Assembly (NCBI RefSeq): GCF_000152865.1
Contig: NZ_CH672390.1
Coordinates: 62,001 to 126,000, forward strand
DNA: 64,000 bases
Source of the DNA: Erythrobacter sp. NAP1
GTDB taxonomy: Bacteria; Pseudomonadota; Alphaproteobacteria; Sphingomonadales; Sphingomonadaceae
Direction of reading: 5' to 3'
The position numbers and the translations under genes are program-made. Below, in pieces: positions 40,662-50,123 of this stretch (position 1 is its first letter; each line of letters starts with the position of its first letter). Below the pieces are notes generated by a model, which had not been told where the DNA came from, did not search any database, and worked only from the letters and a program-made list of their open reading frames with translations.

Positions 40662-41609
40662 ATGGAAACGAGAGCCAATCACCTCTGGGTCGGTGCGGTT
40701 ACGCTGGCGCTGCTTGCGGCAATGGCGGCATTCATCGTCTGGATCGCACGGCTGAACCAGGGCGACGTGAACGAATACGACATCTTCTATGCGCAGTCGG
40801 TTTCGGGCCTCGCGCAGGGTAGCCAGGTCGCTTACGCCGGCGTCCCGGTCGGGCAGGTGGTCGACATCGCCCTGTCCGAAGACGACCCTGAATTCGTGCG
40901 CGTGCGTATCCGGGTGCGAGATGAGGTGCCGATCCTGATCGGAACCACGGCGACGATCCAGTCGAGCTTTACCGGTGTTTCGACCATCTTGCTCGACGGC
41001 GCGCGCGGCGGTGCTCCGGCCATCACCTGCGACACCACGGCGTGCCCGGAAGGTAGACCTGTTATCCCGCCCAAGGATGGCGGCATCAACGCGCTCCTCA
41101 ACAACGCGCCGTTGCTGCTGGAGCGGCTGGCAACGCTGACCGAGAACCTGAACATCCTGCTTGGCCCTGAGAACCAGGATAACCTGCGCGGTATTCTGGC
41201 AAACTCAAACCGTCTGACCAACGAGCTCGCAGATGCAGCACCTCGTCTTGAAGGCACCTTTGCCGAGTTCGAGATTGCGCTTCGCGAAGCAGGCGAGGCG
41301 CTTGACGCTTTCGAAACGGCGACACGCTCGACCGATCAACTGATCAATCAGGAAGGCCCGCTTCTGGCCGAAGAACTGCGCGGCACCTTGCGCAGCGCGA
41401 ACGAGGCGGCGGCTGCGCTCGCGGCGACGCTGGAAGACACGCGGCCCGCCGCACGCCAGCTGCGCGAGGGCACCTTGCCCGCAGCCGAGGCCACCCTGCG
41501 CGACTTGCGCAGCACCAGTCGCTCGCTTCGCGCCATTACCGAACAGATCGAAACGCAAGGGGCAGGTTCGCTGCTCGGGGGACAGGCGCTGCCTGATTAT
41601 GAGCCATGA
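40662..41609 (+). CDS. mlaD: MCE-domain substrate-binding protein of the Mla system
   Basis: The protein has 315 residues with an N-terminal transmembrane anchor (about 12-30). An MCE domain follows (YDIFYAQSVSGLAQGSQVAY and AGVPVGQVVDIAL, then VPILIGTTATIQSSFTGVST). A long helical, Ala/Glu/Leu-rich C-terminal region (180-300) ends QGAGSLLGGQALPDYEP. It forms the periplasmic hexameric ring that receives phospholipid. Its stop overlaps the lipoprotein start by four bases (ATGA). A DxxP-free extended tail is common in alphaproteobacterial MlaD. Confidence 0.93.
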   Translation: METRANHLWVGAVTLALLAAMAAFIVWIARLNQGDVNEYDIFYAQSVSGLAQGSQVAYAGVPVGQVVDIALSEDDPEFVRVRIRVRDEVPILIGTTATIQSSFTGVSTILLDGARGGAPAITCDTTACPEGRPVIPPKDGGINALLNNAPLLLERLATLTENLNILLGPENQDNLRGILANSNRLTNELADAAPRLEGTFAEFEIALREAGEALDAFETATRSTDQLINQEGPLLAEELRGTLRSANEAAAALAATLEDTRPAARQLREGTLPAAEATLRDLRSTSRSLRAITEQIETQGAGSLLGGQALPDYEP

Positions 41610-42232
41610 AAACTGCGAGAATGATCAAACCGGCTTTCACCCTTTCCGCGCTTGTGGGCGCAAGCCTCGCGCTGTCTGCCTGCGTGAGCCTCGGCGGGGC
41701 AGAGCCACCTGAAAGCCTGCTAAGCCTGACGCCGACCGCGATGGCGCCGGCTGGCTCGGGCGCATCGCACAATCGCGCCGGGGAATCCTCGGCAATCGCG
41801 GTGCTCACTCCCGAAGTCCCGGCCAAGCTCGACGTGCAGCGCGTGCCGGTGAACGTCTCGGACACCGAGATTGCTTATCTGCAGGAAGCCGTCTGGGTCG
41901 AAAAGCCTGCGCGCCTGTTCCGCCGCCTCTTGGGTGAGACGCTGCGTACACGCGGTTCGATGCTGGTGCTTGATGGCGAGGATTCGCCCACGGTCGCGAC
42001 GCGTTACCTGCGCGGCAGCCTGATTGAGCTCGGCTACGACGCGCCGACTTCGTCGGTGGTGGTGAGCTTCAACGCGATCCTGACCAGCGACGATGGCACG
42101 GTCACTTCGCGGCGCTTCGAAGCGCGCGAAGAGGGTATTCTCGCTGAAGCGTCTGATGTGGGCCCGGCGCTCAACCGCGCGGCGAACACGCTGGCCGGCG
42201 AAGTCGCCGACTGGGCGATTGCGAACCCCTAA
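41606..42232 (+). CDS. ABC-type transport auxiliary lipoprotein (PqiC/ABC_trans_aux family)
   Basis: This 208-residue protein has a lipoprotein signal with lipobox ALSAC (Cys26 region, LSALVGASLALSACVSLGG). The periplasmic domain (VPVNVSDTEIAYLQEAVWVE, RLFRRLLGETLRTRGSM, YLRGSLIELGYD) matches the ABC_trans_aux/PqiC fold seen beside Mce systems. It probably links the Mla machinery to the outer membrane, standing in for the absent mlaC and mlaA (neither is seen here). It is translationally coupled to mlaD. Its stop overlaps the stop of the convergent ATP12 gene by four bases. Confidence 0.87.
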   Translation: MKTARMIKPAFTLSALVGASLALSACVSLGGAEPPESLLSLTPTAMAPAGSGASHNRAGESSAIAVLTPEVPAKLDVQRVPVNVSDTEIAYLQEAVWVEKPARLFRRLLGETLRTRGSMLVLDGEDSPTVATRYLRGSLIELGYDAPTSSVVVSFNAILTSDDGTVTSRRFEAREEGILAEASDVGPALNRAANTLAGEVADWAIANP

Positions 42233-42927
42233 TCGGAAGCTGCGAGCCGCACGAATTCTCGCGCGCGCAGGAAATCGGATTCTCGTTTAGCGCGGCGTTC
42301 CTCGGCTTCTTCGTCGCGGCCCCATAGTTCCGCCTGCCACTCTTCTTCAAGGCTAGCGGCCTGCCATAGAGCGAGCGCATCGGCACCCGGCTCGCTCGCT
42401 TCGAGCGCGACCATCAGCGATGCGGCAAGCGATGTCATCGCCTCCATCCCTGCAAGAGCAAACGGCGTTTGCTTGCCGAGCGCGTCACGCAACTTGGCCA
42501 GCGTCGCCTCGTTTTGCGGCCGATGCACGATGCCGCTCACCCGCACGAGTTCGATGCCGTGGCGCTCTTCGAAACGCTTCGTGATCGGTTCCCACAGCTC
42601 TTGCTGGCGCACATAGAGTGGCTCGTCCGGATCGGCGCGGTAGAGCAGCGTGTCGGTGTCGCCATAGGTGAGCACTTTATCCGCGACCGCTGCAGGATCG
42701 GGCGCGATCACATCGAGCGCGTAATCGGCCATATCGCGCAGAGGGAGCGTGGCTGGATCGATTTTCTCGCCCTGTGCATCCCATTCCGCCGCCAGCGCTC
42801 GCGCGAGCGCCTCGGTGGGCACGATCTGGCCTGCGCCTTTCTGGGTGCGAATTGCGCGCCCGTCGAGCGTGACTTGCCACCCACCCAGCGCGGGCTGGAT
42901 GTCAACTTCCTTATAAAATCGCTTCAC
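42229..42927 (-). CDS. ATP12 family chaperone (F1-ATPase assembly)
   Basis: This 232-residue protein matches ATP12 along its length: MKRFYKEVDIQPALGGWQVT, LDGRAIRTQKGAGQIVPTEA and LAAEWDAQGEKIDPATLPL, then DTDTLLYRADPDEPLYVRQQ and EEEWQAELWGRDEEAEERR. ATP12 binds the F1 alpha subunit during ATP synthase assembly in mitochondria, and alphaproteobacteria keep orthologues. It is the last gene of the crcB-rlu-HAD-small protein-ATP12 run, starting in an ATGA overlap with the small membrane protein. No ATP synthase genes are in the window. Confidence 0.92.
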   Translation of the reverse strand: MKRFYKEVDIQPALGGWQVTLDGRAIRTQKGAGQIVPTEALARALAAEWDAQGEKIDPATLPLRDMADYALDVIAPDPAAVADKVLTYGDTDTLLYRADPDEPLYVRQQELWEPITKRFEERHGIELVRVSGIVHRPQNEATLAKLRDALGKQTPFALAGMEAMTSLAASLMVALEASEPGADALALWQAASLEEEWQAELWGRDEEAEERRAKRESDFLRAREFVRLAASD

Positions 42928-43178
42928 GGTTTATCCATGCCTTCGGGCAGATGCGTGTCGCGGGCCTTGAAACGCCGCGCGAGAAGGGGAGGTCCGAAGA
43001 AGAACGCGACGAGCCCGCCCACCGCGAGCGCGACGCCCAGCCAGTAAGGCGCAGGCACGACAGCGCGGGCAATCGCGATGCCGAGCAGCACAGCGCCAAT
43101 CGCGGCAAAGCGGGTGAGTTGCAGGTAGACGTAGCGCTGCTGTGCGCGCTCGCGTTCTTCGTCTGTGTAAGTGCTCAA
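42924..43178 (-). CDS. Small two-helix membrane protein, function unknown
   Basis: This 84-residue protein has an acidic/basic N-terminal segment (TDEERERAQQRYVYLQ) and two transmembrane helices (about 22-40 and 45-65) with a basic loop after the second (ARRFKARD). I recognise no family. It overlaps the HAD gene stop and the ATP12 start by four bases each (ATGA), so it is embedded in a tightly coupled operon, which supports that it is expressed. Confidence 0.75.
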   Translation of the reverse strand: MSTYTDEERERAQQRYVYLQLTRFAAIGAVLLGIAIARAVVPAPYWLGVALAVGGLVAFFFGPPLLARRFKARDTHLPEGMDKP

Positions 43179-43834
43179 GAGGCGCGCTCCAGTTCTTCGC
43201 GCAGGGCCGCTGCATCGCTAACGACCACATCGGCGCCGCTCGCTTCGAGTTCTTCGCTTGTGTGATAGCCCCACGCGACCCCGATCCCGCGCACCCGGCC
43301 AGCGCGGGCCATCTGCATGTCGAAACTCGTGTCGCCGATCATCACCGCGTTTGCGGGCTGAGCAGCGGCTTCGAACAGAGCGGCTTCAAGCATGGCGGGA
43401 TGGGGCTTGGACGGATGGCGGTCGGCGGTCTGTAGCGAGACGAACAGGTCTGTGAGGCCGTGGGTCGCAAGGCAGGCGGTGAGCCCGCGATCCGATTTGC
43501 CCGTGGCGACCGCGAGGCTCCAGCCGTCGTCGTGCAAAGCATGGAGCAGCTCGGCGATGCCGTCATAGAGCGGTTCGCTCAGCAGGCCTTCCTCGCGCCG
43601 AGCGCGGAATGATGACTTGTAGAATTCGGTGAGATCTCGCTGCTTGCGCACGTCCTCATCAGGAGCGAGTTCGCGGATCGCAACCGGCAGGCTCAGGCCC
43701 ACGAGGCGGCGGACCTGTGCAGGATCGGGCTCGGGAAGTCGCGCTTTCTGGAAAGCATGCGCCATCGCCCACAGGACATCCGCCTGCCCATCGACAAGCG
43801 TGCCGTCGCAGTCGAAGACGGCGAGCCTCGTCAC
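43175..43834 (-). CDS. HAD-IA family phosphatase (phosphoglycolate phosphatase-like)
   Basis: This 219-residue protein has HAD motif I VFDCDGTLVDGQ, motif II VATGKSDRGL, the motif III Lys in RHPSKPHPAML and motif IV VMIGDTSFDMQMA. The helical cap between motifs I and II is of the subclass IA type, as in Gph. Substrate is probably a small phosphorylated metabolite. It sits four bases into the Rlu synthase gene end (ATGA) within the crcB-ATP12 run. Confidence 0.9.
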   Translation of the reverse strand: MTRLAVFDCDGTLVDGQADVLWAMAHAFQKARLPEPDPAQVRRLVGLSLPVAIRELAPDEDVRKQRDLTEFYKSSFRARREEGLLSEPLYDGIAELLHALHDDGWSLAVATGKSDRGLTACLATHGLTDLFVSLQTADRHPSKPHPAMLEAALFEAAAQPANAVMIGDTSFDMQMARAGRVRGIGVAWGYHTSEELEASGADVVVSDAAALREELERAS

Positions 43835-45018
43835 TTTTTGCGACCCTTCGGATTGCCCGGACCCCTGCCCTTGGCGGGGCCCTTGGCTTTCTTCTTCGCC
43901 GTTACCTTCGACGTCGCGCGCGTGCGGCGCTCGCCGCGGCGGTCCTTGCGGAATTGCTTGGCGTGTCGGCGCGCCGCCTGCTTTTTCTCCGCAGGCGTGC
44001 GCTCTGGCGCTTCGTCGCGGATCGGGGAGGCATCGCTGAGCGACAAATCGAAGCCGAGCGATTCCATGCTGGTCGCAAAATGTTCGGGCAGGTCAGCGGT
44101 CACGTCGAGCTTGCCGCCCGCGCCTTTGCTCTCAGGTGTGCCGATGATCAGGCGGCGTGCGTGCAGGTGCATTTTGCGGCTGATCGCGCCGGTGAGAAAC
44201 GCATCCTGCCCGCCATATTTGCCATCGCCTACAATCGGATGGCCGATCGCTGCCAAGTGGACGCGCAGCTGGTGGGTGCGGCCGGTCAGCGGCTCAAGCT
44301 CCACCCATGCCGCGCGCGTGCCTGCCCGCTCGACCACACGGTAGCGGGTCTTGGCAATCTGGCCGCCTTCCTCGTCGACATGCATCTTCTCGCCGCCCGT
44401 GCCCGGCTGCTTGGCGAGCGGGGCGTCGATTGTGCCCTCGCGCACTTCGGGAACGCCCACGACCAGCGCCCAGTAGACCTTGCGCGCGCTTCGGCCTGAG
44501 AACTTGCGCGAATAGGTCGCCGCGCTTCCCGGTGTGCGCGCAATCAGCAGCACGCCCGAAGTATCCTTGTCGAGCCGGTGGACGAGGCGCGGCCGCGGGG
44601 CGTCCTCCTCCTGATCATCGACAAAGGCATCGAGCAGCCCGTCGACATGCTTGGTTGTCTTGCTTCCGCCCTGCGTCGCGAGACCAGGCGGCTTGTTGAG
44701 CACGATGGCGCTCGGCGTTTCGCGGATCACCATGGCGCGCGCCTCGGCGATCTCTTCCTCGGTCAGAGGGCGGCGCGGCTTGGGACCGCGTTTCTGGTCT
44801 TCACCGCCGGGCGGAACGCGCAGAACCTGCCCTGCTTCGAGCCGATCTTCCGGTTTCACACGCCCGCCATCGACGCGCACCTGACCGGTCCGTGCCCAGC
44901 GCGAGATGGTCGCAAATCCGATCTTCGGCAGGTTACGCTTGAACCAGCGGTCGAGGCGGATGCCGTCATCGTCGTCCGAGACGGTGAATTGGCGTACTTC
45001 GTTTGCATTCTTGTTCAT
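43831..45018 (-). CDS. 23S rRNA pseudouridine synthase, RluC-type (RluA family)
   Basis: This 395-residue protein has an S4 domain (IRLDRWFKRNLPKIGFATIS, WARTGQVRVDGGRVKPEDRL) followed by the synthase core. The core has NKPPGLATQGGSKTTKHVDG, catalytic Asp in LVHRLDKDTSGVLLIART, EPLTGRTHQLRVHLA and GDGKYGG. The S4-bearing layout with GLATQGG fits RluC, which modifies 23S rRNA positions 955, 2504 and 2580 in E. coli. The C-terminus has a Lys/Arg-rich tail of about 60 residues (RRHAKQFRKDRRGERRTRA), probably RNA-contacting. ATG 45018 overlaps the crcB stop by four bases; the longer upstream frame runs through crcB and is discarded. Confidence 0.93.
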   Translation of the reverse strand: MNKNANEVRQFTVSDDDDGIRLDRWFKRNLPKIGFATISRWARTGQVRVDGGRVKPEDRLEAGQVLRVPPGGEDQKRGPKPRRPLTEEEIAEARAMVIRETPSAIVLNKPPGLATQGGSKTTKHVDGLLDAFVDDQEEDAPRPRLVHRLDKDTSGVLLIARTPGSAATYSRKFSGRSARKVYWALVVGVPEVREGTIDAPLAKQPGTGGEKMHVDEEGGQIAKTRYRVVERAGTRAAWVELEPLTGRTHQLRVHLAAIGHPIVGDGKYGGQDAFLTGAISRKMHLHARRLIIGTPESKGAGGKLDVTADLPEHFATSMESLGFDLSLSDASPIRDEAPERTPAEKKQAARRHAKQFRKDRRGERRTRATSKVTAKKKAKGPAKGRGPGNPKGRKK

Positions 45019-45431
45019 GATGAACTTTGCCCCATGACAAGACCGATAATGAAAGCGGCCATCCCGGCGATCACCGAAACACCGACATAGGCGAGGGCCG
45101 GGAGGTATGCAGCGCGATGCATCATCGTGACCATCTCTGCGCTGAACGCGCTGAACGTCGTGAACCCGCCGAGCAGGCCAACCCCGACCAGCAGCCGCAG
45201 CGTTTCGCCCGTTTGTGCGGCCACGCTTGCCCGCGCCAGCCAGCCGAACAGAAGGCCCATCGCAAGGCTGCCAACCACGTTGACGGCAAGCGTGGGCCAG
45301 GGGAATGTTGCGCCCGAAGGCGCCATATGCGTGACCAGCCGTCCCGCCTGATAGCGGCCGACAGCACCGATCCCGCCGCCAAGGGCGACGTAGAGTGATG
45401 CAAGGGCTGGGGAGAGTGAAGCGGTGCTCAT
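45015..45431 (-). CDS. crcB: Fluoride ion exporter CrcB/Fluc
   Basis: This 138-residue protein has four membrane helices and the Fluc landmarks: GGGIGAVGRYQAGR, PWPTLAVNVVGSLAMGLLFG (the Asn pore segment) and GLLGGFTTFSAFSAEMV with the FTTFS motif. Fluc dimers export fluoride down its gradient across the inner membrane. I see no crcB (fluoride) riboswitch upstream. It leads the crcB-rlu-HAD-small protein-ATP12 run and diverges from rpsU. Confidence 0.94.
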   Translation of the reverse strand: MSTASLSPALASLYVALGGGIGAVGRYQAGRLVTHMAPSGATFPWPTLAVNVVGSLAMGLLFGWLARASVAAQTGETLRLLVGVGLLGGFTTFSAFSAEMVTMMHRAAYLPALAYVGVSVIAGMAAFIIGLVMGQSSS

Positions 45432-45647
45432 GAGCGGTCCGCATTAGCGACAAGGTGGCTGCGCCGCCACAGTGAAAGCACTCCAAGCCTTGCCATTTTC
45501 GCCGCTGAGCGTTATGTGGGCCCCAGTTTCAGCGCGACCGAGCCTTAGGAAGGTGGGTTTCGCGCCGTTTTTAGCGTCAAATTTACGCGCATTCCCGCGA
45601 TTCGGTTTAGCGGGCTCGGCGCATTTGAAATGAGGTAGTAGTCGTTT

Positions 45648-45854
45648 ATGCAAATCATGGTTCGCGATAACAATGTCGATCAGGCCCTGCGCGCTCTCAA
45701 GAAGAAGCTGCAGCGCGAAGGTGTGTATCGCGAGATGAAGCTGCGTCGTCACTACGAAAAGCCCAGCGAAAAGCGCGCCCGTGAAAAGGCAGCTGCCGTT
45801 CGCCGCGCTCGCAAGCTCGAGCGTAAGCGCATGGAGCGCGACGGCATCAAGTAA
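45648..45854 (+). CDS. rpsU: 30S ribosomal protein S21
   Basis: This 68-residue basic protein begins [20 protein letters not shown] and continues [20 protein letters not shown], the complete S21 sequence. S21 binds near the 3' end of 16S rRNA and aids initiation. A strong terminator follows 128 bases after the stop, and the gene stands alone. Confidence 0.97.
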   Translation: MQIMVRDNNVDQALRALKKKLQREGVYREMKLRRHYEKPSEKRAREKAAAVRRARKLERKRMERDGIK

Positions 45855-45981
45855 GATGCCGCGAAGGGCAGCGGCTTTGTGCCGAGGCCCTTCAGCCAAA
45901 GTGGGAACAGGTTTTGCGCCCGGAAGGGCCGAGCCGAAAACAAGCGCGAAATGCTTGAAACCCGCCACTGGATAAGCCATC

Positions 45982-46010
45982 AGGGCGCGGACAGTCTCCG
46001 CGCCCTTTTG
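45982..46010 (+). terminator. Intrinsic terminator downstream of rpsU
   Basis: A perfect 10-base stem (AGGGCGCGGA / TCCGCGCCCT) with a 5-base loop is followed directly by TTTT. It lies between rpsU and the FKBP gene. Confidence 0.85.
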
Positions 46011-46044
46011 CTTATGGGGCGCCTGCTTTCTTCAGGGATCATCA

Positions 46045-46632
46045 ATGGCCGAAATTACCCGCGTTCCGCTTCAGCCCGTTGCCAAGGGCTCGCTGACCAA
46101 GATCTGGCTCGGCGTCATCGTCGCGCTGCTGGTGGGCGCAAGCCTCGCTTTCGCAGCCGTGCCCAAGGGTTTCAGCATCGACACGCTGGTCGCGGGCGAA
46201 GGGCCGAACCCTGAGCAGGGCGACATGGTCTTCGTAAAATACAAGGGCTCGCTCGCCTCGACCGGCGAAGTGTTCGACGAATCGCAGGATATCCCGCTCC
46301 CGGTCGAAGGCGTCTTCCCGGAAGGCAGCCCGTTCCCGGTCGAGCCTGATTCCACCATCGAAGGCTTCTACCAGGGCCTTCAGCAGATGCAGAAAGGCGG
46401 GAAGTACGAGCTCTATATTCCGTCCGACATGGCCTATGGTGCAGAGCCGCCTCCCGGCGCGCCGATCCCGCCGAACGCAGACCTCGTGTTCGAGATCGAA
46501 GTGGTCGATATCATGAGCCGCGAAGTCTTCGACCGGAACCTAACGATCCTGCAACGCGCCATGCAAGGCGGTCTTGGAGGCCCTCCGGAAGGTCAGGCGC
46601 AGGACGTGCCGGGCACAGTACCACCGCAATAA
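46045..46632 (+). CDS. FKBP-type peptidyl-prolyl cis-trans isomerase (membrane-anchored)
   Basis: This 195-residue protein has an N-terminal transmembrane anchor (about 19-39) that leads into the FKBP domain at 55-160: [49 protein letters not shown] and [15 protein letters not shown]. The active-site aromatic pattern is largely kept (V-I-x-G replaced by TIEGFYQG). It should catalyse prolyl isomerisation or chaperoning in the periplasm. The Gly/Pro tail may be flexible. It precedes gatC by 40 bases and may share its transcript. Confidence 0.92.
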   Translation: MAEITRVPLQPVAKGSLTKIWLGVIVALLVGASLAFAAVPKGFSIDTLVAGEGPNPEQGDMVFVKYKGSLASTGEVFDESQDIPLPVEGVFPEGSPFPVEPDSTIEGFYQGLQQMQKGGKYELYIPSDMAYGAEPPPGAPIPPNADLVFEIEVVDIMSREVFDRNLTILQRAMQGGLGGPPEGQAQDVPGTVPPQ

Positions 46633-46672
46633 TCTTGAACCGGGTGATTTGCACCCGCCGAGGAATACAACA

Positions 46673-46975
46673 ATGTCGGTTGATAAACAGACCGTCGCCA
46701 AGATCGCGTCATTGGCGCGCATCAAGATGGGCGATGAAGAACTCGAACGCATGGTGCCGGAACTGAACGGCATCCTCAATTGGGTCGAACAGCTTGGCGA
46801 GGTAGACGTCGAAGGCGTTGAGCCGATGTCGGCTGTCATTCCCAACACGCTGCGCCTTCGCGACGACGTGGTCGATGCCGATCCCAAAACGGGCGGCGGC
46901 AAGCGCGACGAAGTGCTCGCCAATGCTCCGGCGGCCGAGCACGGCTTTTTCGGCGTGCCCAAAGTTATCGAATAG
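46673..46975 (+). CDS. gatC: Aspartyl/glutamyl-tRNA amidotransferase subunit C
   Basis: This 100-residue protein starts [20 protein letters not shown] and has the C-terminal [20 protein letters not shown] segment, the full GatC pattern. GatC wraps the A and B subunits and stabilises GatCAB. It starts the gatC-gatA-small ORF-gatB run, 16 bases ahead of gatA. Confidence 0.96.
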   Translation: MSVDKQTVAKIASLARIKMGDEELERMVPELNGILNWVEQLGEVDVEGVEPMSAVIPNTLRLRDDVVDADPKTGGGKRDEVLANAPAAEHGFFGVPKVIE

Positions 46976-46991
46976 GTTGAGCTGAACGCAC

Positions 46992-48473
46992 ATGACTGAC
47001 CTCACAAATCTTGGTGTCAAAGCCATCCGCGACGGCGTTGCCGGCGGAGACTTCACCGCGCGCGAAGTGGCTGAAAGCTTCAACGCCGCGGTCGCCAGCG
47101 CTGCTGAACTCAACGCCTTCATCGTGACCACGCCCGACCACGCACTCGCCGCTGCTGATGCGGTGGATGCGAAGCGCGCGAAGGGCGAGGATCTGGGCGC
47201 AATGGGCGGCGTGCCGATTGGCATGAAGGACCTGTTCGCTTCGCACGGCGTGCAGACCACCGCCGCAAGTCACATCCTCGAAGGCTTCAAGCCCGAATAC
47301 GAAAGCACCGTCTCGCAAAACCTGTGGAATGCGGGTGCTGGCATGCTGGGCAAGCTCAACCTCGACCAGTTTGCGATGGGCTCGTCGAACGAGACGTCGT
47401 ACTTCGGCAACGTCGCCTCGCCATGGCGCAAGGAAGGCAGCAACGCCGCCATGTCGCCCGGCGGTTCCTCGGGCGGTTCGTCCAGCGCGGTTGCCGCGCG
47501 CATCGCGCCTGCTGCGACCGGCACCGACACCGGCGGATCCATCCGCCAGCCTGCCGCTTTCACCGGCATTTGCGGGATCAAGCCGACCTATGGCCGCTGC
47601 TCGCGCTGGGGCGTGGTCGCGTTCGCAAGCTCGCTTGACCAGGCTGGCCCGATGGCGCGCTCGGTGGAGGATTGCGCGATCATGCTTGGCGCGATGGCGG
47701 GCTTCGATCCGAAGGACGCGACGAGCCTCAAGATGGACGTGCCCGACTGGGAAGCGGCGCTCAACGCAGACCTCAAGGGCAAGAAGGTCGGCATTCCCAA
47801 GGAATACCGCATGGACGGCACCGACGAGGCCATCCTTGCCTCGTGGGAGCAGGGCAAGGCATGGCTCAAGGATGCAGGCGCAGAGATCGTCGATGTCTCG
47901 CTGCCGCACACCAAATACGCGCTGCCCGCATACTACATCATCGCGCCAGCCGAAGCCTCGTCCAACCTCGCGCGCTATGACGGCGTGCGTTACGGCCTTC
48001 GCGACCTGCCCGAAGGCGCAGGCCTTCAGGACATGTACGCCGCCACCCGCGCCGAAGGGTTCGGCGACGAGGTCAAGCGCCGCATCCTGATCGGCACCTA
48101 CGTGCTCTCCGCAGGCTTTTATGATGCCTATTACAACCAGGCGCAGAAGGTCCGCGCGCTTGTCGCCCGCGATTTCGAGCAGGCATGGGGCGAGTGCGAC
48201 CTGATCCTCGCGCCGACCACGCCGACGGCAAGCTTCCCGCTGGGCAGCCTCAACGAAGACCCGCTGACGATGTATCTGAACGACGTCTTCGCTGTTCCCG
48301 CATCGCTCGCAGGCCTTCCGGCCATGAGCGTTCCCGCCGGGCTTAACCCCGACGGCCTGCCGCTCGGCCTGCAACTGGTCGGCAAGCCCTTCGACGAGCA
48401 GACCGTGCTCGACGCCGGCCTTGCGATCCAGCAGCGCAGCGGTTTCGAGCAAGCGCCGGAGAAGTGGTGGTGA
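46992..48473 (+). CDS. gatA: Aspartyl/glutamyl-tRNA amidotransferase subunit A
   Basis: This 493-residue amidase-signature protein has its catalytic triad intact: Lys79 ([10 protein letters not shown]), Ser159 ([19 protein letters not shown]) and Ser183 ([14 protein letters not shown]). It hydrolyses glutamine and passes ammonia to GatB. Its presence points to tRNA-dependent synthesis of Asn-tRNA and/or Gln-tRNA. Its TGA overlaps the GTG of the small downstream ORF by four bases. Confidence 0.97.
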   Translation: MTDLTNLGVKAIRDGVAGGDFTAREVAESFNAAVASAAELNAFIVTTPDHALAAADAVDAKRAKGEDLGAMGGVPIGMKDLFASHGVQTTAASHILEGFKPEYESTVSQNLWNAGAGMLGKLNLDQFAMGSSNETSYFGNVASPWRKEGSNAAMSPGGSSGGSSSAVAARIAPAATGTDTGGSIRQPAAFTGICGIKPTYGRCSRWGVVAFASSLDQAGPMARSVEDCAIMLGAMAGFDPKDATSLKMDVPDWEAALNADLKGKKVGIPKEYRMDGTDEAILASWEQGKAWLKDAGAEIVDVSLPHTKYALPAYYIIAPAEASSNLARYDGVRYGLRDLPEGAGLQDMYAATRAEGFGDEVKRRILIGTYVLSAGFYDAYYNQAQKVRALVARDFEQAWGECDLILAPTTPTASFPLGSLNEDPLTMYLNDVFAVPASLAGLPAMSVPAGLNPDGLPLGLQLVGKPFDEQTVLDAGLAIQQRSGFEQAPEKWW

Positions 48474-48634
48474 CCATCGACACCCCGCTGCTTCTCGCCG
48501 GGATTGGCATCATTCTCGCCGTTCCGCTGACCTTCATGGTCGCGAACTGGGTGCGCAAGAATGTCGACCACGGAGAGGCGCGGTTCGGGCCTGATGGCAA
48601 GATGATTTCTGACAAAGAGACAAACGATGAGTGA
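48470..48634 (+). CDS. 54-residue single-helix membrane protein between gatA and gatB
   Basis: A short frame, GTG 48470 to TGA 48634, overlaps the gatA stop by four bases (GTGA) and the gatB start by eight. It encodes one hydrophobic helix ([20 protein letters not shown], residues 6-25), then a charged soluble tail ([20 protein letters not shown]). The exact overlaps on both sides and the coherent helix plus tail suggest a real small protein. Function unknown; a membrane role beside tRNA amidation is not implied. Confidence 0.65.
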   Translation: MTIDTPLLLAGIGIILAVPLTFMVANWVRKNVDHGEARFGPDGKMISDKETNDE

Positions 48635-50123
48635 CTATCGCATCCAGGGCGCAACGGGCGAGTGGGAGGTCGTGATCGGCCTTGAGGTCCATGCGCAGGT
48701 GACTTCCAACGCCAAGCTGTTTTCGGGCGCCTCCACCGCGTTCGGCGCGGAGCCGAACAGCCAGGTGAGCCTCGTCGATGCGGCGATGCCCGGAATGCTG
48801 CCCGTGCCCAATCGCGAGTGCATCCGTCAGGCTGTGCGCACCGGCATGGCGATCGAGGCCGAGATCAACCAGTGGTCGCGCTTTGACCGCAAGAATTACT
48901 TCTACGCCGATCTGCCGCAGGGCTACCAGATTAGCCAGCTTTACCACCCTCTCGTGGGTGAGGGGCAGTTGCTGATCGAAGCGGACGAGAAGACCGGCAT
49001 TCCCGAAGACAAGATCATCGGGATCGAACGCATCCACGTCGAACAGGATGCAGGCAAGCTGATGCACGATCAGCATCCGACCATGTCCTATGTCGATCTG
49101 AACCGTTCGGGCGTTGCGCTGATGGAAATCGTCTCGCGCCCCGACATGCGCTCGCCTGCCGAAGCCGGCGCCTATGTGCGCAAGCTGCGCTCGATCCTGC
49201 GCTATGTTGGTTCGTGCGATGGCAACATGGAAGAAGGCTCGATGCGCGCCGACGTGAACGTTTCCGTCCGCAAGCCGGGCGAGGAACTCGGCACGCGGAC
49301 CGAGACGAAGAACGTCAATTCTGTGCGCTTCGTCATGCAGGTCATCGAATATGAGGCGAACCGTCAGGTCGACGTCTTGGAAAGCGGCGGCACGGTCGAT
49401 CAGGAAACGCGCCTGTTCGACGTCGCAACCGGCACGACCCGCACGATGCGTTCGAAGGAAGACGCGCACGATTATCGCTACTTCCCCGATCCTGACCTGC
49501 TGCCGCTGGTGTTGGAAGACGACTTCCTTGATGAATGTCGCGCTTCGCTCCCCGAACTGCCCGATGCCAAGCGCACGCGGTATGAGAGCGAGCTTGGTCT
49601 TACGCCTTACAACGCGCGCGAGCTGACTGCCGAGGTCGAGACCTTTGCGCGCTTCGAAACGTTGCTCACTGCGACGGCTGAGGCCACCGGCAAGGACGAG
49701 AAGACCGTCGCGACGCAGGTTGCGAACTGGGCGCTTTCGGTTGCGCCGGGCGTGATCAAGTCGCTGGGTGACGACGCCAATGTCGAGCACGCCACCGCCG
49801 AGCGTCAGGCTGCTATCCTCGCGATGCAGGACAAGGGCGAGATCAGCGGCGGTCAGGCCAAGGAAATCTTCGAGATCGTCCTGAAAGAGGGCCGCGAGCC
49901 TGCCGAAATCGCCGAGACAGAGGGCCTCAAGCAGGTCAGCGACACTGGCGCGATCGAGGCTGCCATCGACGACATCCTCGCCAAAAACGAGGACAAGGTT
50001 GAGCAGTACAAGGGCGGCAAGGACAAGCTCTTCGGCTTCTTCGTCGGCCAGACGATGAAGGCGATGAAGGGCAAGGCTAACCCGGCGGTGGTGAACCAGA
50101 TCCTCAAGGACAAGCTGGGCTAG
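48627..50123 (+). CDS. gatB: Aspartyl/glutamyl-tRNA amidotransferase subunit B
   Basis: This 498-residue protein has the GatB N-terminal cradle ([40 protein letters not shown]), the [17 protein letters not shown] metal/kinase segment and the [14 protein letters not shown] helix. It ends with the C-terminal YqeY-like tail domain ([20 protein letters not shown]). It phosphorylates Glu/Asp-tRNA and amidates it with ammonia from GatA. It ends exactly where the phytase-like gene begins (stop 50121-50123, ATG 50124). Confidence 0.97.
   Translation: MSDYRIQGATGEWEVVIGLEVHAQVTSNAKLFSGASTAFGAEPNSQVSLVDAAMPGMLPVPNRECIRQAVRTGMAIEAEINQWSRFDRKNYFYADLPQGYQISQLYHPLVGEGQLLIEADEKTGIPEDKIIGIERIHVEQDAGKLMHDQHPTMSYVDLNRSGVALMEIVSRPDMRSPAEAGAYVRKLRSILRYVGSCDGNMEEGSMRADVNVSVRKPGEELGTRTETKNVNSVRFVMQVIEYEANRQVDVLESGGTVDQETRLFDVATGTTRTMRSKEDAHDYRYFPDPDLLPLVLEDDFLDECRASLPELPDAKRTRYESELGLTPYNARELTAEVETFARFETLLTATAEATGKDEKTVATQVANWALSVAPGVIKSLGDDANVEHATAERQAAILAMQDKGEISGGQAKEIFEIVLKEGREPAEIAETEGLKQVSDTGAIEAAIDDILAKNEDKVEQYKGGKDKLFGFFVGQTMKAMKGKANPAVVNQILKDKLG

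Noticed and set aside
45432..45647. Fluoride (crcB) riboswitch upstream of crcB
   Set aside because: The conserved riboswitch core sequence is absent on the minus strand, so fluoride control is not supported here.
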